From: Perkinsus olseni
Taxonomy: Eukaryota > Perkinsozoa > Perkinsida > Perkinsidae
Direction of reading: 5' to 3'
Assembly (NCBI GenBank): GCA_013115135.1
Contig: JABANP010000053.1
Coordinates: 62,001 to 126,000, forward strand
DNA: 64,000 bases
Positions 1 through 13,364 of this stretch are shown here, piece by piece. The notes below the pieces were generated by a model. That model was not told the DNA's origin, searched no databases, and saw only the letters and a list, made by a program, of their open reading frames with translations. Within the stretch, counting starts at the first letter, position 1. The number at the start of each line of letters is the position of its first letter. A program made the position numbers and the translations under genes.

Positions 1-2149
1 GGAAGATGTAGCGCAACGAAAGTTGCTGGTCGAGAAAGATACCGAGGTTGTCAATCTCAACCGAACCCTAGCAACGTAAGAAGGGGATGCATTTGTGTGG
101 ATCGGTCAGTAAACGTAGCGGCATTGTGACAAGCTGAGCCTTAGACAAGTTTCTCTCTTGACGGGGATAGTCCTAAGATTGTCCTATAAGCTCGTGTTTG
201 AGAAAATACCGACAAATGATGGCTCGAGGACAGTTGCCTGGCGGCAAACAGAAGCTCGTGAGGATTCGGCTGGTATATGTTTTGCCTTCAGACTGCGCCA
301 ACAGCTCCATGTTGAGAGCAAGCGGTCTACATTCAGCAAGCTGTGCGGCCGTGCCCCGAAGGACATGGCTGATACGATCGTCTATCAAGACCCCGATGCT
401 TCTGTTGATGCACCGGAGCAGAACGAGTAGGATGACTTCGCTTCGCGCAGCTTTGTTCATGATCCTCTTGCAGGATTTTCGAGGAGCTCTTGAACCGCGT
501 TCTATCGCAGCCTCCATCGATGACAGATAAACCGAGTTGAAGAATTGAAGTTGACATGACAATTAGTTGCACTTACCGCGTAGAGCAGTACTGAGTGTGA
601 TGTGTGCCAGCAATCTGACCATGACACATCGTCTTCATTGGTCACAGTGGCGGTCTTAAGGTGTTGCGTTGCTATTGACGGGCCGTGGAGTTGACGGATC
701 AGCGTAACGCGGAAAGGAAGGAAGCACTCTACATTCCGAAGGCCAACCCGAGCCGGGGATTTGCGGTTGCATCCGCTTGGAATCGCCCAGTTATGGACTG
801 GGTCATCAGCTCAGTTGGATTATCCAACTTGGATACTCAGTGCAACAATTACCCTGAGCAGCTCAAGCACTGCGTAAATTGTTGGCACGAACTGCCATGA
901 AACGCGTAAGGAGTTCAACGTGTGTGTTGGTGAGTTACGAGTCCAACACCGAGAGCCGGCGTTACGCCGGCGGCGTAGTCAGACAATTCAAGAGGGATTA
1001 GTTCAGGCTAGTTCATTGAGCCAGGATAGACGTAATGGTAGCAATCCTCCCACAGGAGGATCAGCAGGAGTGAAATTCACACAAGCAGAGGAGATGTGTG
1101 TGGCGCGTACCACGAGGTGCTTCAATAACGCTAGAACTATTAGACTGTAAGCATAAGAAACTGTAGAATCACCAATGGTTGGACTCGCGGGTGTGCATTC
1201 AAAGCAAGCTACACATGGCATTTACTTGCTTGTTGAGGCTTCATTTTGATAGAGACTTCAACGCGATGCCTAGTTTCACCGCTTTTCACGTAATGACCTC
1301 CTATGCGTTGGTGACGCTCTTATCCTCGCTTGTCTCTTGGATAAGTGACGTTTTGTTCTCACAGCGCCGCCTGCTATGATGTCCTGGCGAGGAAGGGCTG
1401 TGCGTGTTCAAGGAAAAATACTATGCCGAAGCTACGTTCTCTTTGGCTTTCTCCGCCTGACACCAATTTTTGCATCGACCCAGGATTTTAACGGAGCCGA
1501 CCCACAATTTGTGTTTCCCTGCTGATGGCATGAATACCGTAGGTCATACCGAGTGTGTCGAATGCTTCCACAAGGGTCAGTCCGTGAAGCTTCTCTTACA
1601 CCTTTTATGCCGCGGGTCCAGCCGTCTTGACTTAAGCGGCTACTCGTGACCGAGATGCAGTGAGTCTTACAGGCTTGTTTCAGAGAGGGCAATGCTTGTG
1701 TTCACTAGTGACTAATACTCACTGAGCAGTGCATCTTTTACTACACGCGTATTGAGTGCTTCAGAAGCACTGCTTCTTCATGATCGTGATGATGAGTGAA
1801 AAACTCAGTTCAATATCTTTTAATGATTTACCTGATCTTGCGTTATAATAGTACTCAGGGGATACAGTGATTCCAGTATCAGCGAGGGGGTAGTACTTGC
1901 GTGCAGTGTATCTGCACCCTCGCCTGGTGCTGTTCTCACTTAACTAGCGTGTGTTGTAAAACCTTCTGGCGCCATTCGCCTGATAGATGACCTGCGGCGA
2001 TCAGGGGTTAATGAGCTCGTACGGTGCTATGAGACCGTAGCACTTCCTGCGCTTAGTATCGCCGCATACATGCTGCATGAGATGCGTGAGCCGCTCTCAC
2101 GGTGAGCGGGCCCCGCGCGCAGAAAAATTTCTTTGGATAGAGTCCGATA
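1..2149. other. No confident gene; probable decayed element DNA
   Basis: Only short open frames with no recognisable motif were found here. Both strands are broken by stops roughly every 60-80 codons and I could place no splice-supported exon chain. The stretch runs directly into the reverse transcriptase remnant to its right, so part of it may be the degraded 5' half of the same element. That is inference from adjacency only. Confidence 0.4.
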
Positions 2150-3364
2150 TTTCACCTCAGTTTAATCATCTGCGTTTCGTCACATACCAGTATATGTGGA
2201 AGACCAAAAATACCTTGTGAACTACGTTGACGGCATGTATTACCAACACTTGCGACTTCCGTTTGGTCTCCGTTCTTCTCCGCTGCTGTGGTGCCGTCTT
2301 TTTGCTGCTGTTCAATGAACAGTGTTCATCGTGTAACAAAACGACTCCTCGCGGACTCTGACCTGAATGGTACTGGCGTGATTTACGTGGATGAGGTTGG
2401 CTGGGTCACTACCGAAAGCAGAGCTCTGCAGGTCCTCGTGAGCATCCTGTTAGTGGAATAAAGCTTGGGCTTGACTATTTCGTACAAGAAACTGCATGTC
2501 ACTTCTACCCCTCACAACTTGGGTTACAGGTGGGATCTCCGAGATATGACAGTTTCTCTGCCCCAAGAGAAACGGGCTAAACTTTTGGCGGACTTATGCG
2601 AGCTCATTGCGTCTCATTCGCACAACACCATACATGTGTCGTTATTGGATCGGATGACTGGACGATTCAGAATCTGAGTTGCCCAGGTGAGCTACCTGAT
2701 AGCTCCTTTGTTTAGCTCTGAGCTTAGCCCTTTTACGGATTGCAGGCCGTTGCGCGACAAGGTGTCGCCGACAACACCATTCAAAACGCGTGCGTGTTGG
2801 GTAAAACCTGCTGGACTCTGCAAAGACATTCTAGAACCTTCTTCAACAGCCGAGTATGGCTTCCACCACTGCATCGCAGTTGCTCGGATGGGTGTCTCCT
2901 GCTGACTCAGGAGCAGTGGTGGTCGCTGATGCTTCCGTGACTGGCTTGAGGGTGTCATATTTCAGCTTGGCAGCGACTCAGTAATGTATGACCGCACGAC
3001 CGTCGAATGGTTTCACGTGACCTACGCGGATGAGCCGCGCGTTATGTTTCTAGTGTCTAAGGAGCAGTCCTCTCTTACGGAGCTCCGATATTTACCCGCT
3101 TGAGCTCCTCGCATCGGTTTTTGGTGTTGTGCGGGCCCTTGAGCACGGGTACACTACCGCTACTGTATTATCCGATAACGCGGCAACAGTGGCCTGTATC
3201 AACCATCGACGGGCAAAATCTGCATGAATGATTGAGACTATGCGCCGATTGCGTCGCACGGTGTGCCCCCAGGCGTGGCCAGGTGATGAGAGAACCCGCG
3301 GCGGGTTCCGCCTCTGGCGGCTGTGCACCGCCAAGGGAAATGTGTGCACAGTGTGCACTACCAT
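2150..3364 (+). mobile_element. Degenerate retrotransposon: reverse transcriptase and RNase H remnants
   Basis: Three frames together carry parts of a retroelement pol gene. At about 2250-2310 the sequence reads LPFGLRSSPLLW, the reverse transcriptase block of LTR/DIRS-type elements. At about 2380-2400 it reads IYVDEVGWV, where the usual YVDD catalytic pair has become YVDE. A frame continuing to 2677 resembles the palm/thumb part (GLTISYKKL, then LGYRWD). At about 3100-3220 a stretch with TVLSDNAATVACIN matches an RNase H domain (E...SDN..TV). Stops and frame changes separate the blocks, so the copy is dead. DIRS or Ty3-like origin is my best guess; no terminal repeats were identified. Confidence 0.8.
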
Positions 3365-6300
3365 GAACAGTAACTCGTGTTCGTGGTAGCTAGCGGCTGT
3401 TCACTCTGGTCTCGCTAGTCCTGCAAACTCAAACAAAGGCACAGTGTCCAACATCCGGGTCATCATGATGCCATCATGGCATTGCCATGTACGTCAAATC
3501 AAATGCTAGATCCTCTTTGATGGCGTGCGGGACAGACATGTCAGAGGGGGTGACAGAGACGATAACTCTGAAAGTGAAACGATCATGCACTGCGAAAGTC
3601 GTCAAGGCCGCACCTTGTCCTGATCTCGCGCGACAAAGGCAGAATCATGAGCCGGATGTATCCCTTCGTTCGCGGGTCGAGTACCAACGTGTCGTCCAGG
3701 AGCCTCAATATACTTGGCTGCGATGACGTTAAGCGGTAACTGCAAGCGTGCGGGGGCCAACATCAGCATTCAGTTCTTACATTTGTACTAGGCCCGTGGC
3801 GTTGAGATACGATATCTTCTTGCGAAGCTGAGGAAGAGGGCACAGGTTTACTAAGGGTCGGAGAGAGTACGGACCGCTATGTGCATACGATAATCAACAC
3901 CGTAGGAACTTCTCGGTGAAGTGCTGGGTTGTCTGAAGGCGCACTCGGAAGGCCCTCGGATGAGAATTTGAGAACCGAGAGAGTTACGAAAGCAAAGTTG
4001 TAAATTGTAATTGTAGCCGTCTAGTGCCCGGCTCGAAGAGAATGTTGAGATGAGATCTCGAAAACTCGCTTAATGTTCGCCCTTCAACAGAGCAGTTGTG
4101 ACCTACTTCTTGGCCCGTCCGTAAGGTGACGTTGTACGTCCGGTTGATAGACGGGGATGAGCCAGGGGCGATCCCGCAGAGGGCATCATCGAGGCACTGT
4201 GTAGCGATCACATCTTCGTCGGGCAGCGCAGCGACTAGGAAAAAGTGGACGGAGCAACGCCTCGATTTCGACCACCACCGGGAACGTCTCGCTACGTCTG
4301 GTTGTCTCCCGGACCGGGTTCTGCCGATCCTGATCGGGCGCTGGTATATGAGAACTTCCCAGGCAGTAATTGAGGCGAGTCCAGCAGCTCTACACCAGCG
4401 AGGGCTGGGTGCTGTGTACCACGCATGAAGTGCGATACAAACCTAAGGGAAAGGTCACAGGTTTCAAGAGAACCTCTCGAGTCGAGAGTCTCGACGCACT
4501 CCTCGACATCAACGGTATCCTCGAGAACCCCCAGATGGCGCTGCCGTCTCCTCTTCGTCGTGCTTGAACAGACTTCCAACCAGCTGAGGGACCGTGAGAA
4601 TCGCGGCGTTGAGCCCTAGGCGAGGTTAGCACATGATGATGGCTGCCTCGGTCCCCTAGAGCTTCAGTGAAGATAGACCGAGAGACCAAGTGTCCCTCGG
4701 CAAGCTCTTCGAACAGTTTCCGCAGGGCCTCTTCAACTCCTTTGGGAGTCCATTGAAGGGCGATCGTGGACGGTCGGTTATCCCCTACCAACATACTAGA
4801 ACTCAAAGCGATACTTATGAAGGGACACCAAGACATCGTGATGACAGTAAAGTGTGGTATGGAAATACGACAACGAAGGTTGTCATCATGGCAGCATCAT
4901 CTTAGTGGACCTGTGCCATGCTGACACGTCTAATCGATAATCATCACCTGCTGACAGTAGCAGTTATGAAACTACGGTTGCCGAGAACTTACCCTTCTCG
5001 GACCCCTTAGCACGAGTTGGTGGCGCGGACAGACACACCTGGCATGATGTCGCTCAGATTGGCCAATGACGAGTGATGGTCTCCTCACCTGGGGAGCTCT
5101 GAGTCTGTGTGATGAGAGGTACTCCAACCTCTTCAAATGTTGGTGGCTTCCATAGAGCAGCGACTCGACCTAGGGGACATCAATCAATCTGACCAAGCTG
5201 TGATGGCTTACTGAGTATTTCCGATTACGACCGACCCAGTCCGTCTTGGTACTGTCGAAGAAGCTAGCCGAAGTGCACGGCCCAACCGTGCTCGGGCGTG
5301 TCGAAGCTGATACGGGACTGTACGATGAGGAGAGACCTTAAAGAATTTGATGCTCAGCCACTCGACAGGCCAGTGCGCTGTACGCTTCAATAAAAGCCTG
5401 TCGGCCTCCTCCTCATCTTCGTACTGTTGCAGCGTCTTTTCGACTGACTGGGCTCGGAGCCGAGACGCTCTGGTAGAGCGTGGACCCTGAACCAAACCGC
5501 CTATCGCGATGGAACTCCCCAGCGCTGAGTATGGGCTAGGAGCGATGTGACGTGTATTGACTCCTGCCTTAGGTTTGGGTTCCCAGAGATCTGCCTTATC
5601 GCCAAGGGTATGCAGAGGTAGGCGAGGGACGACCGTGAGTTGGCTAGACGCCCTTCGACTGGCCATGGTGCTGTGACTACATCCAAGCCTGAGAGACGGG
5701 TGCTGAGATCTTGCAGTGCATCGGAAGCTCATCCTCGTTACTCGTCCCGAGTCGGATGGCGTATGAAAGTGGCGCCCCCGTGTAAAACTCTCGGCCGTAA
5801 AGAGCGAGGCTTCAGCAACAGATGTCTGAAGGAAACTTGTCGAAGCCCATAATCAACCTAAGATGTCTCACTGCATCTTCCGCAGCTCCTTGGCTGAAGA
5901 GGTGAAGAGTTTCGGTCTCTTCTCGTCCTCGAGACTAGGGTTGATTGTGCCGAAGTTGAATTTCGACAAGCGGTATCTTGAGGTTAACAACACGGACGCC
6001 GCTGTTGATCGGGCAGAGTCCCCTCCCTCGGTGCCAACCTGTTCTTAATCGTGGGTTTCTTCTCCTGCTGTGGGACAATGCTGTCCCTGTTGTTGTGAAG
6101 CGTCCTGAAGTAGGTGAGAACAATGAAGCGGGGTACATGACCCGTGATCATTCAGGGATCGGTTACAGTGGGAATTTTGTGCCCTTACGACTCGACAATG
6201 AGAGCTGGGCTCTCGCGACTAGACTGGCACTGAATTCACGTGACGCCTCGACGTGAACGTGACGGGACTTAGAGTGCTTCTGCTTCAGCAACACTGTCAT

Positions 6301-6370
6301 TCAGATAGTGAAATTTCTATTTGTTAAGTCGTTGAGGCCGCTAACAATTCCAGACGGCAAACTCTTCATT
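3365..6370. other. Long stretch without a supportable gene
   Basis: Both strands contain open frames up to 174 codons (5208-5732, minus), but none shows a motif, signal peptide or coherent splice pattern. Several overlapping frames of similar quality on opposite strands suggest decayed repeat sequence rather than a gene. Continuation of the neighbouring retroelement is possible but not shown. Confidence 0.35.
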
Positions 6371-6374
6371 CCTT

Positions 6375-6465
6375 GAACTAATTTTAAAACCTCAGAATCG
6401 ATTCTGGAAATGATTTCGACATGTGAAATGCCGTTCCAGAATCGATTCTGAATTCAAAAATTGGT
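6375..6465. repeat. Palindromic dispersed repeat (AGAATCGATTCT core), copy 1
   Basis: Two copies of the self-complementary core AGAATCGATTCT lie about 50 bp apart and flank an AT-rich centre, so the whole unit can fold back on itself. A related unit lies at 45505-45565 and a single core near 29100. Similar short palindromes follow at 6538-6585. This looks like a small non-autonomous element or fold-back repeat. I see no target-site duplication. Confidence 0.6.
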
Positions 6466-7454
6466 CTGCCGCACAGCCCTGAAAATCGCGGAGTGCTCTC
6501 GCCACGTGTTGAGAGACAATCATAATCTAACGCGTAACGGTTTTTCGAAAACTTCAGAACTTCTCAAAAACCGTTTTTGAGAATTCGCAGTGGAGAATAC
6601 TCTGCTTCCCCGAGGCACCTGAAGTTGCCAAGCAAGTCTTCCTCATCGTCGTCAATGAATAGCAGCTCTCTGGGCGTCCGGGACCCCTTACCACTCTCGA
6701 CCATCAACTGCCGCGGATCTCCTCTGAAATCGCCACGTTAACAAAAGTCCATAAGTAGTCGGGGCCATCACCTCAGGTCGAGGCCGGCGTCGCGTAGTTT
6801 CGCTAGCGTCAGGCTATCCGCACGGGTGTCTAGGTTGTACAGGGCCTGTAGAGAAGAGCGGGTGTTCAAAAGCCCTCTTCTGAGCTTCGAGAGCGCTCTC
6901 AGGATCGTCTTAAACACGTTAAATTCAATCCTGGGAGCGCTCCTGAAATTGGGGAGAGGCACCCCCAAAGAAACAATCTCAATGAACTCGAGCACCACAG
7001 ATCGTCTTTTCATGGCCAGCTGAGTAGCCATCGATTGTTCTCCCGAGTCACTCAGACGTGAAACCCCTCGTTATATGACGGGAGTGCAAGCAGATAACAC
7101 ACCTCCTTAGCCATCCTCACACGAGAAGGCACTGCCTTCACACTAGCCTCGCGGCACAGTCCTGAGAGGGATTACCGTGGTGAGGGGTATGTACGGCACA
7201 GCTAGGCCGGGTTACCTGCTGCTGTTGGCTGACTATAACATCGTATCATGACAACATTTTCAGCGGTGAAGTCGTAGTAGTTCCAGCGCTGATTATTAGT
7301 GCGCTAAACTTTCCGCGTCGGTGACGTTTTGACGCGCGCTACAACACCTCTTCAGCAGCTCACCTACAAATTAAAAATTTTCTCGCCGCCCTTTCTCAGC
7401 ACAGGTGGGCCCCATGACTGCTTCCCTGAAGATCAGTTATTGATTTCAGCGGCA
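6466..7454. other. Intergenic stretch
   Basis: Short open frames only. It lies immediately upstream of the small mitochondrial-type gene and may carry its promoter. No TATA box or other element could be assigned with confidence. Confidence 0.35.
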
Positions 7455-7925
7455 ATGAGTCTCCTTATCCTCCTCCGGAGCGCACCAGGGCAGGCGAACC
7501 CCCGACCGACCTCAGTGCGTGGATTCGCTGGTCGAGTCAACAAGAAGTATCAGAGAGTTAAGAAATTAGCGCCGCGGTATATCAAACCGGAGGTGTGCCG
7601 TCAAGATGGCGACTTCCCGGTAGGCCAGCGCAGAGCCTCGGACGAGGACAAGAGGCTTCCTTCAGGTTATGCCGACTAAAGGCTTGTCACTGGGCTCCTC
7701 TATAAGAGACCTGGACGAAGCTGCCAGGAGTGAAGGGTATCAAGGGGAAGGTCAGTACAGTGGGTGCGGGTCAATGAGCGTGTACGGGTCGAGTCAGATA
7801 CTGTGCCGGCCTTGCAGGATCGGCAGTTGAAGCCGCACTACTACCGCCCCAAGGCTGTCGAGAGTCGAGGGAAGAGCCCTCTAGTGCATGCAAAGGAAGC
7901 AAAAGGTGACGATGGGCTTGGCTGA
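7455..7925 (+). CDS. Small basic protein, probably mitochondrial (three exons)
   Basis: Three exons, 7455-7619, 7666-7750 and 7798-7925, join in frame to 125 codons plus a TGA stop. The introns are 46 and 47 nt and both are GT-AG. The N-terminus MSLLILLRSAPGQANPRP is hydrophobic, Arg-containing and free of acidic residues, as in a mitochondrial presequence. A basic stretch follows (GRVNKKYQRVKKLAPRYIKP). The C-terminal third includes KPHYYRPKAVESRGK. Size and charge fit a mitochondrial ribosomal or assembly protein, but I do not recognise the family. Codon phases match at both junctions, which makes the model strong even though the function is open. Confidence 0.7.
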
Positions 7926-8812
7926 GTTTGGCAGGGATTTGTACTGCAGGTACTGTGGCGCCGCGGATACCCAAGTTGCGGAAGCTGCCGAACCCGTTCG
8001 AACCGTTACATAGGAATCCGAAGGGATGGGGTTCGGACTATTACGCTAAGTAAGGCCTTATCGAACTCGCTAGGACTCTACCCATCACAGAGTTGTGTTG
8101 GCCGGCGTGCAAGAAGACGTCACTTAGCCTGTGATTGCTGCGTGATCAGGTATTTCAAAGATCGAGAGAGGGGCTTGGATGGCAACAAGGAGCTGGTGAA
8201 TAAGATCATTTCTGAGGTCGGTAGTAGCAACGGTGTCCCAGTGGCCTGCTCCGCTGTGGCTGTGAGGCAACAGGCGATTTGAACCGTCCGAAATGTTTGC
8301 GTTCGGACTCGGCTGAGCACTATTCCAGTTTTGGTGCTTGTTATTTTAGCATGCTGACAAGTTGGGGAGACCGTCAGAGAACGGTGAGGATTCTGACGAC
8401 GTTGAACGGAAAAAGTTGAAAAGGAAAAAGGCGGTGCGGGCCAGGGATTATTGGTAGTAGGCCTTTCTATTTCTCCCAGGGATGTGCTCCTCTAAGCTCT
8501 CTTGCATTTCCCGGTCATTTCGAACTCCTCCGTTGCCAACTTGAGCTTAGCTCGTTACTGTTGTCTCCAATTTGACTCTCCTTCTCAATGACTGCTCGGA
8601 TCTGGTGGGGTCGTGAAGGAACCCTGCTCCGTTGTCCCGGCATTCGGGATGCTAGTGGGCTAGCTCTGCCGTAGGTATGAGAAAAATTACCAGTCATCCG
8701 ACCCCCTTGCGGTGCCATTCATGTGCACGAAAGAGCTGAAGAGGAATATGCTCAATGAAGTGGGGAGGGATTGCTTCTACTCGTCGTCCATGGCCGAACT
8801 TAGGCGCATAAA

Positions 8813-11800
8813 ATGAATCAAAATCCCGATCTAGCGGTTGATGGGGCCCTCTGGGAAGCCTACTTGCGGCGGGCGGCACAGCTGTCGGATAAGGTGGGAA
8901 GGGGGAGATATAATACATATACGGCTGGTTGGTCGCGGCACGGAAGTCACCGGAGCCGTGAAGCGTAAATCGCATCCGTTACCGTGCATCAGAATGATGT
9001 ACGACGCGTGAACGTAACTCACGATTTTGCACTTCTGTAGTATGTGTTACCAAGTCGAGCCCTACTGAGTTCGCTAGAGGGGCGCTGGTCGTAGTAGTGG
9101 TAGTTGTCCGCGTGGTTGAGGACTCAATAACAGGAAGGGAGGTTGGAGCTTCGTAATGACACCTTCATGAGTGATGGAAATAATGCAGAAATAATCCTCC
9201 TTCGTGACGCTTCGCTCCGCCTTTGTCAGTGCCACTTTCGGTCGCTTCTGCGAGTTTTTCAAGCTGCCGCTTCTGTACAAGTTTACAACCGCCGAGTGGT
9301 ACCCTATTACCGAACGATATTGGCAGCGTGCGCAGTCAAATTCACTGAGATGAAGCCGGAGAACTTCTGCCACCTGATGCAAGTGAGGGTTTTGGGACGA
9401 CTCGGTAGCTTCCGATGGCCCGCGGGCTCAGGCGCTGTCGCGGTTGCAGTACAGAGATGAGAAGCTGATAGCGATGCTCCAGAAGACGGCTTTGACGTGG
9501 CCGACGGTACCACACAAAATTCTAGTGAAGGCGGCCAATTCGGCAGCAAAGCTTGACCTTGCAACACAGCTGTGGTAGGGGGTGGGTGCGGGCCATATGC
9601 TATCGGGCTTCCTGTTTGCCGAGCTGTTTATCACATGAGTGCCGGTCGAGATGAGGCAAGGTAGATGGAAGGTCGGTTTTGCTGTTGTTTCCCATTGTAC
9701 TGGGATGATCGGAAGAGCTATTGAGGGAATTACGCTAGTGTGTTCGAGGTCAGGTGTAAACCGTTGGCGATAGCGTTATGTCAAGCGGTCTGTGAGAATA
9801 CTCTGATAGTGAAGGAGTTCATGAACATCAAGTGGATCACTGTGAGGAGGGGATGGAGTGGTACGGCCTAGAGGTTGAGGGGATGGTGCTGTCGATATCA
9901 GGCTGTTGAGATGTTTGATGATGCCACTATGATCAACTACTTGTATCGAGCGGAAGCGGTCAAGAGAGAACAGCTGAGCGACCTCAGGTGATGGGGGCTA
10001 GGTTGCTGGGCTGATCGATCGTCTGATGTTAATATATAACACTATGGGGATATCGTGGCATATGATACTGGCGGTTTAAATGGCGAATCATCAGTCTCGT
10101 GCCGGATAGAGCTTCTTGAGTATAAGATGCTTTCTATAAGGCAGCCTACGACGTACCAACGCTTATTCAGGTACAGTCGCCATCTACAGGTGGTTGAGCT
10201 GTACGTCCGGCTTTGTAAGGAGGAAGCTGTTTGGCAGCAACTGAATGATAACGTTAAGGAGTTCCTGCGTGATGTAGGTTAGGGAGGGGGTGGGATGATC
10301 AGGAATCGAATCCAACCTTGACCAGTACCTATGATGCCTTACTATGGTCAGCGCTGCCGCTTACCCAGCGGGTAGTGTGGACATTCTGGGGCCCAGAATC
10401 TGGGCTCAATTTATGGCGTTGGCTGGCAGTCTTTCTGAGCCATTGGTAAAGGGCAAGATGATGGTGCGTCATAGTAGCAGTGTGGATTCACTGCGACGAG
10501 CAACGGATCGGCGAGATCAATCGCCAATCAATCGTGTTCGAATTGCAGAGGCGCTTCCTCCCTGGTGATGACCTGCTCAAGCAAATATCGAATTTCGATC
10601 AGCCGGTCTGGCAGAGAAAGTCGATAGCCGCGGCTGACGGGCTTGGTATCGATCGAGAGCAGATGTCACAAGAAGCTAAGCTGTTGCAAAACATTTGCAG
10701 TGTGCCCACCTCGTCGAGGATACCACTGAGCCTAGGTTTCGAAGTAACTTCTGGCTCAGCCTAGTCAATGATCGATACAGCTATAGCGTATTTAAAGCCC
10801 ACGTCATCCTTGCAGCGAGCTATCTGGCCTACCCATTGGGGTCAGTCACTGTTGAAAAACTCTGTCTATACTGTCTAGTTCTGTCTACACTCGGACTTCA
10901 ACCAATTCACGTCGAGGACTTCGAAGTGATCGACTACTGTAGGAATGGTTAGCAGTCGGGCCCCATAGTTCGCAACTATCATGGAGCAGGGTTGGCCACT
11001 TGGCCGCTGCTCCGAGAGTGCTCAGATCGACGAGCTGCCAGGCTAAGCGTTTAAGGTGCAGCGAAAAGAAACCGCGAAGGCTCCTCTCATCATGAAGTGG
11101 GCGTAGCTGCATCACTGGTGCATGTACGAGGTGCAGCATCGCCGAAATTGAGTCGTAGGTTGTTAACCCGAGTAGTTGTCGGAATGCATTAGTTCGGCAT
11201 GACTCACAGACTGCGGGGAGTGTTGTGTTTCACAGCAAAACATGTGGCCTGTAAGTTCCACGATGCGCTTCGCGGTAAGTTCCCAACCCCCAACTGCAAA
11301 CCAATGTTTCTTGGCCCGTTCCTACACACTCAAGAAAAAATGCCCTTAACCCGCACGAAAACTTAATAAATTTTCCCTCCCTCCTCGTATAATCTTGATG
11401 ACTTATCCGAACTCATAGATGGTTGGATCATCTATGAGAATTGTAGTTTAATACAGCCGCGTGCTGCTGTGAGCTGGTCAGACTTCAGTTACGAAAGGAC
11501 GATGAGAGCGTCGAAGAGGAACGCGAGCGGTTGAAGGAGGAGAAACGGCTTGCTAGGGAGAAGCGACGAAAAGAGGTCAACAAGTATAGGAAAAGGTTGA
11601 AGAAGTATGGCGAGGAAGCCAGGCCGCTGGCTGTGAAGAAAACGAAGACTGAGCGGCTGCCGATGAGTTGCCCCTTTCACAGTGAGTTGATTTATCGACG
11701 GGTAGAGCAGGCTGCCCTGATGTTACACGGGCTATCCAAGGGAACGCTGGAAGGTTGAGAGTGGACGAGCTTGGGAATGACCTATCGAATTTGACATGTC

Positions 11801-12322
11801 GTTCAGTCGAGCGTTGTGTCTCACAGTCTTGCCATTCCTGTGTCAGGGGAGGTGTCGGAACTCCTTAGTGCCGCGGGTTTACAGCTGATGAACGGCTTGA
11901 AGGCCGGCCCCTTCAATTTGGATATGTTTCATGGGCCCACTAACACGGTCATCGAAGTGTGCCCTGAATGGCAGTTCTACGTGAGCGCTTCTTTTTGCCG
12001 GGCCTTGCCATCATTTTTTTCAGGCTAATACCACACATTTGACATCTCGTAGTCGAGTACGCCACATGCTGATACGGAAGATGGGCTTCAATTTAGCGCT
12101 GGTGAGTGCATGGACCCACTCTCGTCGCTGTGATCGTCGCATAGGAAGGAGCTGCGGGTGAGGGGGTCGAGTCGCCTGTGTTTTCAGGTGCCATTTCAAA
12201 CCTGGGAGAGTCTCTCGACTGCTGACGATAGGCTGTCCTGGTTGAGCCGCCATCTGCCGCGGCATTTGAGGCTGCCTGAGCTCATCCAGGAGCGTGATAC
12301 GAGGCGCGAGGCTGCATGCTGA
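8813..12322 (+). CDS. RAP-domain protein with HPR/FASTK-like helical repeats
   Basis: The C-terminal exons form a typical RAP domain. One ends 11980 and includes GPFNLDM and VIEVCPEWQFY. Exon 12024-12101 reads RSRVRHMLIRKMGF and exon 12188-12322 reads VPFQTWESL and ends in TGA. They are joined by introns of 43 and 86 nt with matching phase. RAP domains are RNA-binding modules abundant in apicomplexans and relatives, usually in mitochondria or plastids. Upstream exons carry helical repeats: about 9270-9390 (YYRTILAACAVKFTEMKPEN), then after a 49-nt intron ALSRLQYRDEKLIAMLQ. Further exons lie at about 10450-10900 and a highly charged coiled-coil stretch at 11470-11755. The start at 8813 (MNQNPDLAV, exon to 8893) is the best ATG I found; earlier exons are possible. 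Middle exon borders are not all resolved. A role in organelle RNA maturation or translation is inferred from the family. Confidence 0.75.
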
Positions 12323-13364
12323 ATTCGTGGTGGATGTTTCAGTATTTTACGTTTCTCACTTTCCTCGTTTTCTTCCGTGTTTGGGGGACCTGATGGCCCG
12401 GGAGGGTTGGTCAATGACTGAATGGCTGATAACCAGTGGGATTATCAGCAGCGAAGTCTTTGACTTTGAATCGCATGCTCACGTTGTACCATGTAGACAG
12501 ACACCGACCGAGGAACAAGGTTTCTTGCAACACGATCGGGAGATCTTGTCGACGACAAGTTGTCGTCTCGGTGCGCCGGATAGCTCGTTGAGTTTAGTCG
12601 GTAGGTGTAGTAGTTCACCGTGGCTACGCGAAGGTGTATGTTCGTTACCACCCTCATCGGCCAGCGGCAAGTTCTCAAGTTTCCACGCCGTAACCTTGGT
12701 ACAACCCATCTCCCACTAGCAGTGGATCGTCGCTCTCTCTCTGCGCATCGCGAAGGTGTCACGGTGACACTGCCACCAACTCGCTCAATGTGTGGCATAC
12801 TGAGAGCAGGCGCCACGTCACAAGTTCGTAGCTGCCAGGCCCGCGCTTCAGACTTAGACAATGTGGGTTCGATGCCTGGCAAAGGCGTTTTTCCCTACTT
12901 TGTTCCTTCGACTGCGCCGCTGCTGCTGTCGTGCAGAGTTCCGAGACTTCCCAGCGTCAAAGAGATAAGTGAAGCGTTTTAATAGGGGTTGCCAAAACTG
13001 ACGCGGCACGACCTCGAGATCCGCTCGTTCGCTGCCTGAGATGCCCAACTTCAGTACAGCATAAGATCGACGGGGGTGATGGTAAGGTCGAGCAAGGACA
13101 TACTGCACCTACTAATGCCTGTAGTGCTGTTCTCGGACCACTGCTACTTCGTCTCGGAGTCGGTGAATCGTCCATGTCGGAAATAAGCCTGCCAAACAGC
13201 GAAGCCCACTCTGCCTCTCATCAGTCTCGAGGCGAACTACACAGTAGAACTAAGTATCGGTTCATATACTCTTTCTCAAAAAAATCGTGACCGGCCCGGG
13301 GCGTCCTGTGTGTTGGGGCGTATATTCTCTTGATGGCAGTCTTTTATTCAAATAATTGACGTTA
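12323..13364. other. Intergenic stretch between the RAP gene and the acidic protein gene
   Basis: Overlapping short frames on both strands show no motif. A palindrome around GTGTCACGGTGACAC lies near 12755; the shorter TCACGGTGA / TCACCGTGA core recurs near 27880, 31195 and 37595. The stretch presumably contains the 3' end of one gene and the promoter of the next. Confidence 0.35.

Noticed and set aside
5208..5732. 174-codon minus-strand open frame
   Set aside because: No motif or signal, Arg/Ser-rich composition typical of antisense frames, and equally long frames overlap on the other strand.
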